A program made the translations under genes and the position numbers. The notes under the pieces are model-generated. The model was given only the letters and a program-made list of their open reading frames with translations, was not told the origin of the DNA and searched no databases. Positions 20,885 through 33,095 of a stretch of 64,000 bases of DNA are shown here, piece by piece (position 1 is the first letter of the stretch; the number at the start of each line of letters is the position of its first letter). This stretch comes from Metridium senile (Eukaryota > Cnidaria > Anthozoa > Actiniaria > Metridiidae): the NCBI GenBank assembly GCA_949775045.1, contig OX459101.1:20093316-20157315 (forward strand), given 5' to 3'.

Positions 20885-21100
20885 GTTTTCATTCCATATT
20901 TGAAAGAGTTTTCTCAATTTCTTACTCGAGAAAGTACAATATCAAAATCATCTTTAGTAACTCTGTCTTCTTCGGACGTTTAGCAAGGCTTTTAGTGCTT
21001 GTTTGGCCTGATTTCATTCCATATTTGAGAGCTTTTTTCTCAAAATTACTTACTAGACGAGAAAATAAAATATTAAAATCTTCTTCAAACTTTTAGCAAA
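20885..21100. repeat. Direct repeat upstream of zinc-finger paralogue 1
   Basis: TTTCATTCCATATTTGAAAG...TTCTCAATTTCTTACTCGAG and ATTTCATTCCATATTTGAGA...TTCTCAAAATTACTTACTAG are two ~110 bp copies, followed by related CTTCTTCAAACTTTTAGCAA repeats to ~21.4 kb. This is the 5' flank of the gene. Confidence 0.7.
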
Positions 21101-21775
21101 GTTTATGACTCAATCAATGTACACTTTTGCTTCTCATTACGAAGGCTTTCTCCTCTCTGGCTTGAAATCTTGAAATAATCTTTTGTGGAACCTTGCTTCT
21201 TCTGCAAATTAAAATTCGACAAACGTTTTTCAAGCTTATTCAATTGCTTCTTCAAACTTTTAGCAAAGTTTTTGCTTGAATCAATTAAGTAATCTAAGTA
21301 AACTTTATCCTCGCTTGCTTGAAACCTTGGATTTATCTCCTGAAACTTTGCTCCTCCTGTAAATTAAACTTCGACAAACGTTTTCCTCAGCTTCTTCAAT
21401 TGCTAACTCGCGAAGCAAGTTTTTGTGATAAACTTTGTCCGACTTGTTCGATTCTTGCTTGGATTCTAAACTATTATTAATCCATGTTTTGCTGTTTTAG
21501 AATACTTCAGGATTTTCCTCCGTTATCATAAAGCGTTTTTCTTGGTTATTTTTCCAAGGAAACTGCTCGTTTTGAATAAAGTTTCTGATGTTGACTGGAA
21601 TTGCGTGGATTGTTAACTAGTATACGGTTCTTGTTCGAAGTTCTTCGTTGAAGTTTGTCGTCGACTAGAAATTAATGAACTTATGAGTTTGTGTTTGTTT
21701 AGAAATTGTTTGCTTTGTACAGCTGTTTACATAGCTTTGTCACTATGGAAGTTAAAACACGCTTTTGTATCTAAC
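21101..21775. other. Intergenic, no gene seen
   Basis: Holds further degraded repeats of TTCTTCAAACTTTTAGCAAAG and CGACAAACGTTTTTC. No exon or RNA supported. Confidence 0.4.
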
Positions 21776-22185
21776 CGTACATCTATTACAAAAAGGTTGT
21801 CCAAGGCGATAGGTCATTCCAAGACGGAAAGGAATTATAGGCATACATCTATTTCAAAAAGGTTGTCCAAGGCGATAGGTCATTCCAAGACAGAAAGGAA
21901 TTATAGGCATACACCTATTTCAAAAAGGTTGTTCAAGGTGATTGGTCATTCAAAGATGGAAAGGAATTATAGGCATACACCTATTTCAAAAAGGTTGTTC
22001 AAGGTGATTGGTCATTCAAAGATGGAAAGGAACTATAGGCATTGATACACCTATTTCAAAAAGGTTGTCCAAGGCGATAGGTCATTCCAAGATGGAAAGG
22101 AATTACAGGCATACATCTATTTCAAAAAGGTTGTCCAAAGCGATAAGTCATTTCAAGACCCGGTTAAAAAATATAGTCTTACACA
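21775..22185 (+). repeat. 66-bp minisatellite, cluster 2
   Basis: About six units of TATTTCAAAAAGGTTGTCCA, AGGCGATAGGTCATTCCAAG and ACGGAAAGGAATTATAGGCA. The unit length is divisible by three, so the array stays open in one frame and mimics a repeat protein; it has no start context or neighbour support. Confidence 0.9.
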
Positions 22186-22384
22186 AATGACCAATCAACC
22201 GTTTTAAAATGGGTGTACTCAATTGTGGCTTTGACCACAACACTCAAGCACAGGGATTTGTCAATATTCTTTTGTATATACTCCAATATAAGATCACACA
22301 AAGAACTATCATAATTTATTAATGATTTTCTGATAAAAACCGCAGAATCTTATCGTATTTCCATTTCTTTCTAATTTCATACTC

Positions 22385-22595
22385 CAGTTTCACGTTATCT
22401 AGCACCGCTCCACAGGCTAAGCCTCAATTTGTCGTTAAAATATTCACAAGTCAGTCCAAGCAAAGCACGGAAAAAGTTATCGCTTAACAATAGAAAAACA
22501 CATTTGAATTTACTCTGAATTGAGGCTATCCCTGTGCAAATGCGCCTTTTGTCAAATAGTTCAGCGGTGCTAGATAACAAGAAACTGGTCTAATG
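22385..22595. mobile_element. TIR element, family E
   Basis: CCAGTTTCACGTTATCTAGC, ACCGCT and GGCTAAGCCTCAATTT pair with AATTGAGGCTATCC, AGCGGTGCTAGATAACAAGA and AACTGG at the right. Related fragments are at ~475-625 and ~36300-36440. Confidence 0.8.
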
Positions 22596-22639
22596 TTGTA
22601 TCAACACTTAATCATCGTTGGTAAATTATTGGTGTTGCA

Positions 22640-23006
22640 TGTAATTGTTACTGACATTGTTTTTCTTGTTGTTGTTGCTGCTGCAGCCGGCTGTTATCTT
22701 TGTTGTTTTCAGTGTTTCGTTGCTACAATTGTTGTTGTTGTTGCTGTTGCTGTTGTTGTTGTTGCTATTGTTGTTGCTGTTGCTACTGTTGTTGTTGTTG
22801 CTGTTGTTGTTGCTGTTTTTCTTGCTGTTGTTGTTGCTGTTGCTACTGCTGTTGTTGCTGTTTTTCTTGCTGTTGTTGTTGTTGTTGTTGCAGTTATTGT
22901 TGTTGCTATTGCTGTTGTTGTTGCTGCTATTGTTGTTGCTGTTGTTGTTGTTACTGTTGCTGCTGCTGTTGTTGTTGCTCCTGTTGTTGCTATTGTTGCT
23001 GTTGCT

Positions 23007-23037
<31 letters not shown>

Positions 23038-23711
23038 TTGTTGTTGTTGTTGCAATTGTTGTTGCTGTTGCTATTGTTGTTGCTATTGTTGTCGTTGTTT
23101 TGTTATAGCTGTTGTTGCTATTATTGTTGTCATTGTTGTAGTTACTGTTGTTGTTGTCGTTGTTTTGTTATAGCTGTTGTTGCTATTATTGTTGTCATTG
23201 TTGTAGTTACTGTTGTTGTTGTCGTTGTTTTGTTATAGCTGCTGTCGCTATTATTGTTGTCATTGTTGTAGTTACTGTTGTTGTTGTCGTTGTTTTGTTA
23301 TAGCTGTTGTTGCTATTGTTGTCGTTGTTTTGTTATAGCTGTTGTTGCTATTGTTGTCGTTGTTTTGTTATAGCTGCTGTCGCTATTATTGTTGTCATTG
23401 TTGTAGTTACTGTTGTTGTTGTCGTTGTTTTGTTATAGCTGTTGTTGCTATTGTTGTCGTTGTTTTGTTATAGCTGTTGTTGCTATTGTTGTCGTTGTTT
23501 TGTTATAGCTGTTGTTGCTATTGTTGTCGTTGTTTTGTTATAGCTGTTGTTGCTATTATTGTTGTCATTGTTGTATAGTTACTGTTGTTGTTGTCGTTGT
23601 TTTGTTATAGCTGTTGTTGCTATTATTGTTGTCATTGTTGTAGTTACTGTTGTTGTTGTTGTTTTGTTATAGCTGCTGTTGCTATTATTGTTACTGTTGT
23701 TGTTACTGCCA
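22640..23711 (+). repeat. GTT/GCT microsatellite with higher-order repeat, abutting a gene's stop codon
   Basis: Over 1 kb of GTTGTTGCT-type trinucleotides. From ~23095 it is organised in 40-75 bp higher-order units marked by GTCGTTGTTTTGTTATAGCT (about ten copies). The array ends one base before the stop codon of zinc-finger paralogue 2, so that gene's 3' UTR would begin with it. Confidence 0.95.
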
Positions 23712-24716
23712 TCATTGTTTGTTAGTCAAAGCCATTTCCAGGGGTATCTGTGCAAACGAAAACTCCCCATCTAGGTGTTTCTCCTGTTCCACATGGTCTA
23801 ATAACTTCTCAGCCGTCTTACAGCAAACAAGAAGATTGTTCTTATAACATGCCATGCAAAAGTACGGATACGTCGCACCATGAACTTGCTTGTGATGAAA
23901 TGCCTGATGCTCAATGTTCGGGAACCGCTCATTACACACGGGATCCTCTAGACACGGTAACGGCAAGTTACTGTAGAAATGCTCCATGTATTCGTCAGTA
24001 GTTTCAAAGAACTCTTCACAAGAACAATCGCATTGCTTGTGAACTTTCTGTAAATGGCTATCCAACTGTTTCTCGGTGCAGAATATCTTAGACGGGCAGA
24101 ATTCGCATCGTTGCTGCCCTTCTAAGTGTTCATCGAGTTCTTTCTTCGAGAAAAATCCATTTTGTCTCTTACTTTTTTCGCATTTTAAATTCGTACACAA
24201 GAAGTTATGATTTTGAAGATCATGGCTGCTTGCTTCTTGTTTTGTTTTGAATATAAGTTTACATCTACTGCAGGAGTAAGGGAAGATATCTAGTAGAGTT
24301 TTCTCGCCGACGTTAATAGTCTTTATAGCAATCTTGTTGAACTTCAAGATGGCTTCGAGCTCCTCAAATCTTCCTTCATCGCCACAAACGACATGAGCTT
24401 TGTAACGTGTATGAACATGAGGTTTAGGCCACACTTTACACTTGGTATCTCCACATTGACATGCAAGATGTGTGTAGAAATGAAGCACGTAGGTTATAAG
24501 CGCCGTCCATGAAGCTTCAGCCGATGAAGTAAGCGAGGGATGCTTTACGATCCACTCATAGTTCGGTGGCTGTTCTTGCTTGGGTGTTTTCTTGTTGTAG
24601 AATACATGTACTTTGATATCTCGTTGAGAAACCGTGAACTTTATTCCTCTCAGAAAATCTTTGCTTGTCGTTTCCCAATCTACAAAGTAGACATTAGCTG
24701 TTCGGATGCTACACAT
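23712..24716 (-). CDS. PIN/NYN-like N-terminus plus zinc-finger protein, paralogue 2 (334 aa)
   Basis: Intronless ORF, ATG at 24716, TGA at 23712. The N-terminus ANVYFVDWETTSKDFLRGIK...IKVHVFYNKK followed later by KAHVVCGDEGRFEELEAILK fits the PIN/NYN layout (core strand ending in Asp; a VV-x-GD-x-x-F-x-EL segment before the last helix). Zinc-finger-like segments follow: FSCSRCKLIFKTKQEASSHD..NH, CEFCPSKIFCTEKQLDSHLQ..H, CDCSCEEFFETTDEYMEHF, CNERFPNIEHQAFHHKQVH and YPYFCMACYKNN. Paralogue 1 has the same order with lower identity, so the duplication is old, unlike the GCM pair. RNA or nucleic-acid binding is a reasonable inference; catalysis is not shown. The stop codon directly abuts a GTT array. 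Confidence 0.78.
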   Translation of the reverse strand: MCSIRTANVYFVDWETTSKDFLRGIKFTVSQRDIKVHVFYNKKTPKQEQPPNYEWIVKHPSLTSSAEASWTALITYVLHFYTHLACQCGDTKCKVWPKPHVHTRYKAHVVCGDEGRFEELEAILKFNKIAIKTINVGEKTLLDIFPYSCSRCKLIFKTKQEASSHDLQNHNFLCTNLKCEKSKRQNGFFSKKELDEHLEGQQRCEFCPSKIFCTEKQLDSHLQKVHKQCDCSCEEFFETTDEYMEHFYSNLPLPCLEDPVCNERFPNIEHQAFHHKQVHGATYPYFCMACYKNNLLVCCKTAEKLLDHVEQEKHLDGEFSFAQIPLEMALTNKQ

Positions 24717-24999
24717 GTTCTTTCACAAATTTAGGACGAAAAACTCCGGCGCAAAAACTCGCTCGAAAACTGTCACAGTTGCAGTTTCAACTTCGAAGAA
24801 GAATAGCTCAAAAATCAGCTCAATTTAACTTTGTTTTAGCGAAGCGTACTGAACTACTATACTGAATTGAAGAAGAACGAATTTTATTTTTCTTCCGAGT
24901 GATGTTATACCCTTTACAACAAACCAAACACATTGTTGCTACGCGATGCGTTTCAAAGGCGCGTAACCGTTTTGCGGTTGCATGAATATTGTATATTGT

Positions 25000-25295
25000 G
25001 TTATCACAGTTTTCAATGGTCTGCAGCTATGAGACATGACGTACTGCCGTTTTAAGAATGTTGTAATTTAGAAATAAAATGAAAATATAAAATGCAATCA
25101 ATTAAACTTGACTTGAATTGATTTACTAATTAATTTACTCCCGTTTTTAATGGTCTGCAGCTATATGTAACATATAATGTACCGCTTTTTTAAATGTTGT
25201 AATCTAGAAATAAAATAGAAAGTTAAACCACCGTGTGTTACCACCGTTTTTAATGGTCTGCAGCTATGAAACGTGAGGTACTGCTTTCTTTTAAA
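25000..25295 (+). repeat. Three degenerate direct repeats of ~110-135 bp
   Basis: GTTTTTAATGGTCTGCAGCT, then ATGTTGTAATTTAGAAATAA, recurs at ~25010, ~25143 and ~25246 in the 5' flank of zinc-finger paralogue 2. Confidence 0.75.
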
Positions 25296-25699
25296 TGTTG
25301 TTATTTAGTATTAAAAATTTGATAAATTAAATGCAATAAATTAAAACTGATTGAAATAGTTATTCAGTTTTCCTTCTTCTGCAAAAATCAACATGTGAGA
25401 AGTGCTGTGTGTTAAAATATTTAATGTAGAGGTTATGAATGTGAGTGTACGTGTCGAATACTTCAACATTAGCCACTGGCTAGGGAGATTCGGTAATGAC
25501 TCGACGTATTTCGACGCAAAATACTGATTTATTAATTGTATTTTTTTCAGTGTTTTTGGACAAATTTAGAAAATGTTTGAGTTTTTTTTTATATCGGGAA
25601 TATATCCGGAGCTAATATTTTCAGGACCTCCGGCAACACCAAATGTTTTACTTAATTTATGTTATTACAGACACGTTCTGTATAACTCATTAGTCACTC

Positions 25700-25935
25700 A
25701 TATTTGAGCCCCTCCCAGGGGTTTTAGGGAACAAGGCAACAAGCGCATTTATTTTTAGGCAACAAGGGATACTGCCAAATTATTGTCAGGGAACAAGGGA
25801 ACAAAATATGATAAAACAATAGTTTTTTGGGATCATGGGAACATAAGGTAAAACATTTTAGGGACACAGTTATTTTACTTGTGGGGAACAAAGGAATGAA
25901 AAAAGATCAAAGGAGCATGGCAGCATGCAACCCTT
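25700..25935. repeat. GGGAACAAGG repeat element
   Basis: TAGGGAACAAGGCAACAAG, TAGGCAACAAGGGATACTG, CAGGGAACAAGGGAACAAAA, GGGATCATGGGAACATAAGG and TGGGGAACAAAGGAATG: a degenerate short repeat, probably a non-autonomous element. No gene. Confidence 0.55.
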
Positions 25936-26349
25936 TTACAATACAGACAACAATTCAGAGGGTTAGATATCTCCGTTTTTTTTATCCTGGAATTTCGCTG
26001 CATTGGATTATTGTGGGTGTTAAATGGAAACTAGCGAGTCGGTGTTAGATATAAACGATAGGTAATAGAATGAAATTTGTAACACCGTAAAAAATGTTGA
26101 CTTAACTTTATACTGGCGTTTCGAGCTTTAGCCCTTTGTCGGAGTAAAAGAAGGATAATACGACTTGATAATGTTAATTCTTTAGCGTTGTTAACTAGTA
26201 TTATAATCGTTTAATCGATACAGTGTTAGTCGCGTAAAGCCCTCGATAGCTTAGCGCTGCAGGCTGTGGAATTCACATCCATCACGAAAACATGGACTTC
26301 TTCGTTTTGGTTATAGTAGGAATAAATATGATTTGTATCATTTTCATCA

Positions 26350-26362
26350 TTACATCATCATC

Positions 26363-26426
<64 letters not shown>

Positions 26427-26446
26427 CCATCATCACCATCATCATC

Positions 26447-26502
<56 letters not shown>

Positions 26503-26850
26503 CATCATTATCACCACCACCATCATCACCATCATCACCTGCACCATCATCACCATCATCACCACCATCACCACCATCATCATTATAATAATCATCACCA
26601 CCACATGCATCTTCATTATAATGATCATCATCATTACTACTATCATCATCACCATCATCATCATCACCATCACCACCACCACCATCATCACCATCATCAC
26701 CACCATCATCATTATAATAATCATCACCACCACATGCATCTTCATTATAATGATCATCATCATTACTACCATCATCATCACCATCATCATCATCACCACC
26801 ATCATCACCACCACCATCATCACCACCATCATCATTATAATAACGATCCG
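26350..26850 (+). repeat. ATC microsatellite with ~120 bp duplicated block
   Basis: ATC/ACC trinucleotides. A block containing ACCACCACATGCATCTTCAT and TATAATGATCATCATCATTA is present twice (~26596 and ~26728). Confidence 0.95.
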
Positions 26851-27149
26851 ATGTTTGTTGTTGCTTATTTATCAGGTCGTGGCACTGGATCCATGAATCT
26901 CTCTAAAACAGGATAAGCACCCTAAACGTCAGTAAGTAACACTGGCTCTCTTTTATACAATATATAAGTTGCAATGTTTCGCTTTTAGCTTAGTGTAGAG
27001 TGCATGTTAGTAAGGATGATCGCTAAGCTAGTAAATCCGTCAAGTCGGTTGTTGTAGAGTATTATACTTTCTACTTGACAAGTAATCGCATTAAACTGTT
27101 CTCACTTCGTATTAAACGAATATACCTAGGTAATTCCTAATCGTCTTAG

Positions 27150-27575
27150 AGTAGATGTGGAATAGAGCACAAACATGCACTATATCCATGAAATAGAATC
27201 AAATTGGTACTGTGGAATAGAGCACAAACACTATATCTATGAAATAGAATCAAATTGCTAGTGTGGAATAGAGCGCAAACACTATATCCATGAAATAGAA
27301 TCAAATTGCTACTGTGGAATAGAGCACAAACACTATATCCATGAAATAGAATCAAATTGCTACTGTGGAATAGAGCACAAACACTATATCCATGAAATAG
27401 AATCAAATTGCTACTGTGGAATAGAGCACAAACACTATATCCATGAAATAGAATCAAATTGCTACTGTGGAATAGAGCACAAACACTATATCCATGAAAT
27501 AGAATCAAATTGCTACTATGGAATAGAGCACAAACACTATATCCATGAAATAAAATCAAATTGCTACTATTTAGC
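27150..27575 (-). repeat. 51-bp satellite, cluster 1
   Basis: About eight units of GTGGAATAGAGCACAAACAC, TATATCCATGAAATAGAATC and AAATTGCTACT, 51 bp each. Because 51 is divisible by three the reverse strand is open and reads as a 17-residue peptide repeat. A single unit remains near 37045 and 57425 in the GCM introns. Confidence 0.95.
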
Positions 27576-28480
27576 CTAGAAAATGAAAAGCAGGTTCTTA
27601 TTTTTCAAAATAATATTCGTGATCAAAAATCCTACATTTTGGAGAAGTAGGAGCTTGCCATTGCTGTGCGCAAATAAAAGTGCAAATTTCTTGATGTAAT
27701 AACAAAAATTAAAGTGCAAGAGGTTAATATTTTTGTATATTATTTTGAAAAACTATACAGCAATAAAACACAGCAATAAATCAGCATATCTTGCAGTCTG
27801 GGGTGGGGGTGATTGAAAATTAGGCTGATTATACCATTTTGTTTTGTAGCTGGATTTTATTTGTTTTTCCACAGAAATAAGAACCTATTTAAGAACCTAA
27901 ATAGCCTAAAATTGCGTTAACTACCATTTAAACAAGAACCTGTTTAGGCTAACTACAAAAAATGTAGGTTCTAGCTTACTGGCGGGTTTTTACTGTAGAG
28001 CGCAAACACTATATCCATGACATAATTCAGTGTAGAACTGTTTTATGTAGTACTAGTAGTTGGGCAATTGCAAGTTTTAATATATCAAAATACTAAATCC
28101 AAAAAACAAATTTCAAAAAAATACATATTTAATGAAGACGCTTGAAAAAAAAAAACATTTGATCCTCAATTTCTGGCATATTTCTGAAACATTTTGTTTT
28201 CAAAAACAAAAATAACAATTAATATTCAAACCGCCTTTTTTAATTTGAGAGATGCATTATCGCAAAAAGACGGGAAAATATGTGACATTTTAACTTCAAA
28301 AGTCAAACAAAGTTGATTGAGTCATTAGCAATGTTCTCACGGTCTTGAAGACTTTGATTTGCTCATTTATGCCGACGAGCGACTTAAATAAACAACGGAC
28401 GACGGCACCTGCATATAGTGACATAACGCACTCGCTAAGCGAACCGAATGATGTACTGAGAACTTAAACAATTTATGCGA
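27576..28480. other. Intergenic with MITE-like fragments
   Basis: AAAAATGTAGGTTCTAGCTT, AGAACCTGTTTAGGCTA and GGCGGGTTTTTACTGTAGAG (27.83-28.00 kb) resemble the small TIR element at 54.03 kb. The rest is AT-rich with no gene seen. Confidence 0.4.
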
Positions 28481-29015
28481 TATCTATAGCGGTTAAACTA
28501 GTGTGAACTGCGTCAGTGTTTCTAAGGATACAATTGGCGTAAAATGTACGATAACTAGCGGTTAAACTAGTGTGGACTGCGTCAGTGTTTCTAAGGAAAC
28601 AATTGGCGTAAAATGTACGATAACTAGGGGTTAAACTAGTGTGGACTGCGTCAGTGTTTCTAAGGAAACAATTGGCGTAAAATGTACGATAACTAGCGGT
28701 TAAACTAGTGTGGACTGCGTCAGTGTTTCTAAGGAAACAATTGGAGTAAAAATGTACGATAACTAGGGGTTAAACTAGTGTGGACTGCGTCAGTGTTTCT
28801 AAGGAAACAATTGGAGTAAAAATGTACGATAACTAGGGGTTAAACTAGTGTGGACTGCGTCGGTGTTTCTAAGGAAACAATTGGCGTAAAAATGTACGAT
28901 AACTAGCGGTTAAACTAGTGTGGACTGCGTCGGTGTTTCTAAGGAAACAATTGGAGTAAAAATGTACGATAACTAGCGGTTAAACTAGTGTGGACTGCTT
29001 CGGTGCTTTTAACAA
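28480..29015 (-). repeat. 70-bp satellite, cluster 3 (reverse orientation)
   Basis: Eight units with TTAAACTAGTGTGGACTGCG, TCAGTGTTTCTAAGGAAACA and AATGTACGATAACTAGCGG, period 68-70 bp, very homogeneous. Confidence 0.95.
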
Positions 29016-29274
29016 AATTATTATTTTTTTCTAATACACCCTTTTAAATTGTTTAACTTCTTATCGATCGCCTAGTCTTAATTTTTTTTCTTCTAACAAT
29101 GTCTGAGCTTATAGTGAAAGAGATTTTCGATATTCGATACAATCGGCTGCCTTTTTTCCCAATGAACTCGAAATCATATTCTTTAATCTCATGGTTTCCG
29201 ACTGGCAAGCGCGTTAATACCAGTCATCAATTCTAGCATTATAGTAATTATGGTTAACCACAGACATCAAATGA

Positions 29275-29930
29275 GCAATGAATGGAGCACAAACACTATA
29301 TCCATTAAAAAGAATCAAATTGCTACTGTGGAATAGAGCACAAACACTATATCCATGAAAAAGAATCAAATTGCTACTGTGGAATAGAGCACAAACACTA
29401 TATCCATTAAAAAGAATCAAATTGCTACTGTGCATGGAATAGAGCGCAAACACTACATCCATGAAATAGAATCAAATTGCTACTGTGGAAAAGAGCGCTA
29501 ACACTATATCCATGAAATAGAATCAAATTGCTACTGTGGAATAGAGCGCAAATACTATATCCCGGCATGAAATAGAATCAAATTGTTACTGGAAAAGAGA
29601 GCAAACACTATATCCATGAAATAGAATCAAATTGCTACTGTGGAATAGAGAGCAAGCACTATATCCATGAAATAGAATCAAATTGCTACTGTGGAATAAA
29701 GCACAAACACTATATCCATGAAATAGAATCAAATTGCTACTGTGGAATAGAGAGCAAGCACTATATCCATGAAATAGAATTGCTACTGTTGAATAAAGCA
29801 CAAACACTATATCCATGAAATAGAATCAAATTGCTACTGTGGAATAGAGAGCAAACACTATATCCATGAAATAGAATCAAATTGTTACTGTGGAAAATAG
29901 CGCAAACACTATATCAATGAAATATATATA
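29275..29930 (-). repeat. 51-bp satellite, cluster 2
   Basis: About thirteen units of the 27.15 kb repeat, more diverged, with variants GAGAGCAAGCACTATATCCA and GAGCGCAAACACTATATCC. Confidence 0.95.
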
Positions 29931-32865
29931 ATTTTTTTAACGCCGTCAAATGAGAAATGAATTAAGCGGGCTCAAAAACATCGTTTACTGGCCACTTGAA
30001 AGCCATTTTAAAAAGACCATTTTAAGTTGTTGAGGAGGAGCGCGATGGGGTGCCCTCAGACGAGACAATCAACACTGATTCACTACTACAACTACTCAAA
30101 AGTTAAGCAAAACCTCATCGTATAATTGACTTCAAAAACTGTTTAGATAGCCCCTCTATTTCTAACATCGCTTTAAGATTGCTAAAATCGAATGGATTAC
30201 AGAAAAAACAGCGAGAGAATTCCACCCGTAATCACGGAACGAGTTTTTTTTTCGTGATGTTTTTAGTCGCGTTATCGAGGTTCTAAATCTCTTTTCCTAA
30301 CTACCCATTGACCTAATAATCCTTTGTTTAATTCCAAACTTTATACTATAAAATCTACGTTTACAAAAGCCACAAAAAGCGCTGTGATTACAGAATGATC
30401 ATGCCGAGAAAAGGGATTTGTCATGGCCTTTCTTTTCTAATTAGCCATGGTTAGTCATTTTATAATCGGGCCATTTTCCGCCGCTGTTTATAACCACTGT
30501 CTTTGCTCAGTAAATACAAACTTATTAAATGCTTATTACAAACTAAATGCAGCGATAGTGACAAATTTAACATCTGTGATTTTCCCAGGATATAATTGTG
30601 GACGTATGAGCTCAGATTTGTGGTAGAAAGGTTTCTCCGTAGTAAACCATCTCTACCGGGCGCCCTTGTGACTTTAAATCATCATTTAAAACTCCCGAAC
30701 GAAGCCTTATAACATTTAACGCATCCTAAACGCTCTAAATTTCAAACGACTTAATCCGAGTCGCCAACCGACGTGTTAAAATCGTCATTTGATTATTTAG
30801 AGTTCATCTTGCTCTGTATCGATATTTATCTTGAGAACCAATCTCAACAAATATCGTAATTGTCTTTTTGGGGTATTTCGGGATGCGTCACGTGATGGCG
30901 TCATTGTTGAATGTTTGATTTATATCCAGGTGGAGCGCTGGTGCATATGGCGAGTTCAAGTCCGTTCTCATCATTGTCTAAGCTATCCCATCACATAGAA
31001 AAACGGTCACAAGATATTTAGCGTATCAAATGAGCCACTAGCTCACCTATAGCAAACAACGCGACCTCAGAGGTAAGCTCAATTTAACAAAAGCCCGCAG
31101 CAATTTCAATCATTTGAAACGCATTTTTCCTTGACAAAAATGACCCGTTGTGACAGTTTTAAGCGTTCTTGTATGATTTATTACGTCTAGTGTAGAGTAT
31201 CCGGGATGCTTAAAGCACGGGTTGTTGCTGTTCGACCATGGAGTTTAAACTTCATTACTACATTGTTAACTCCGTTGCTTAGTAAACTCAGAAAACTCAA
31301 CTATTTAAAGCATAAAATATTTATTAACACAAGCAAATTAATCTTTTTAGATGAACAAGTATTTAGTTAAACTAGAAAACGCCTTTTTCACAAAGATAAC
31401 TTCCTAAATATCGAAAAAACGCAAGAATTTTGACATTTTTTTATATATATTTTTTTTACTGAGTCATTTAAAAACTTAAAATTTTGCCGTGTAATTTGTT
31501 CCAAAATTGACTTCCTAAATATCCCAAGTGCAGACAATTTAGTTCCAAATTAGTTTTTCGTATTAAAAACTAATTGATCCAATTTGAAAAGTTGATTTCC
31601 GTATTAATCCAAAACTGAGAATTCTTTCCGTTAATTTAAAAATGAAATAGTTCCTGGAAATTAAGCAAGAATCTTTCATACATTTTCTTACCGAGAAAAC
31701 TATTTTTTTTTCTACTTAAAAATAAACTTTATTTTGCTGAAAAGAAGATTTAAAGCTAGTAATTTCTCTCCATATTTTTCGGCTTTTAATAATATAAAGA
31801 AGCACAAAAATAAGTTAGCTTCTTTGTGCAGTATTTAATAATGTCCAAATTCCCAAAAATTTGGAAAGAAAATGTTCGCTTTTTGGATCGAAAACGTTAA
31901 AAATAGCAAAGCATCTCATAAGTTTGAACGCAAAAATAAAATATAACTTATATTAAAACTAAAAAGATGAAAGTTTCAGAAATGTTTTAAATATTGTAAA
32001 TGAAAATTTGAGCGGATAAACAGCATATAAAACAAAAACAAAAACCGGCTAAAAAGGTTGTTTGAAATAACGAATTTATACACCAAAGCGCGAAAGTGAA
32101 TTTTTCGAGAAAAGTTTACAATTCAGAAAGGTAAAAAAATGTAGAAAAATTGTGTTAAAAAATGACTACATTTACACTGCAAAGGACAAAAAATAATCAA
32201 GGGCTAAATAAAGATTGTTTAAGTTGTTTAAAATAACGAATTTATACACCAAAGTGAAAGTGAATTTTTCGAGAAAAGTTCACCGTCCTAAAAAGGGCAA
32301 AAATATTTGAAAATTGTCTTCAAAAAGTACCAAATTATTGCTACTATGACTTGAAAATAAAACTATTCCAAGAACAACAATTAATGTTATCTCTAAAATC
32401 TTTTACAGACAAAAAGTAAAATTGCTTTATTGTTAAAATCTTTATTCGCTACACAAAACCTTCCCTCCCAAATTGCCTCGACATTATGGCTGCTATTTAT
32501 CATCATCAACTCGTTCTTCTTCAATATAAGCCTGTCGAATTTTTAAATTGTTGTGTATTGATTGTAGCTTCGAGCCAGCACCCGAACTACTAAAGTTCTC
32601 ATAAATACACCTAGTTTTCAAATGCCGGCAGTAAATTCTATTTAAATATTCAACATTTTAAAAGCATCAGATGTGAAAAATGATTACAACTTTTGAATAA
32701 TACATCGCCATCGAAGTGACTCAAAAAATTCAAACAAAAAGTCATGATTTTAGGCGCAATTCCGAAGCAAAAACTTTAGATTATTTGTGAGATAAGTTAT
32801 TTTAAAAGTAATTTTGCAAAAAGTGAAGTTAAACGTCTTTTTTAATCAGTGTGTAAGATATATTT
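29931..32865. other. 2.9 kb without gene or clear repeat
   Basis: AT-rich DNA upstream of the GCM-domain gene. I see only a duplicated ~60 bp segment (AATAACGAATTTATACACCA, AAGTGAATTTTTCGAGAAAA) at ~32065 and ~32230. Any regulatory role is untested. It stands out as one of the few long stretches free of satellites. Confidence 0.5.
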
Positions 32866-33095
32866 TTCACTCTGCCGAAGGATCAACTCCCAAAACGTCA
32901 GCAAGCAACACTCTTTTATACGGTGTATAAGTTACCATTTTTATTCCTACGAAGGATTAACGTCCTAAACGTCAGCAAGTAACACTCTTTTATACGGTGA
33001 ATAAACTACCATTTTAACTCTGACGAAGGATTAACGTCCTCAGTAAGCGTCAGTAAGTAACACTCTCTTTTATACGGTGTATAAGCTACAATTTC
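32865..33095 (+). repeat. 73-bp satellite, cluster 2
   Basis: Three units of ACTCTTTTATACGGTGTATA, AGTTACCATTTTTATTCCTA and CGAAGGATTAACGTCCTAAA. Confidence 0.9.

Noticed and set aside
21683..22190. Apparent basic repeat protein (KRLSKAIGHSKTERNYRHT)
   Set aside because: A 66 bp minisatellite, also a multiple of three; the related cluster at 4.9 kb lies in a 3' UTR and is not open throughout.
22593..23238. Poly-Leu, poly-Val and poly-Cys ORFs
   Set aside because: Frames of the GTT/GCT microsatellite.
27146..27559. Reverse-strand ORF with a 17-residue repeat (GYSVCALFHSSNLILFH)
   Set aside because: It is the translation of a 51 bp satellite whose length is divisible by three; a diverged cluster at 29.3 kb is broken by stops and indels.
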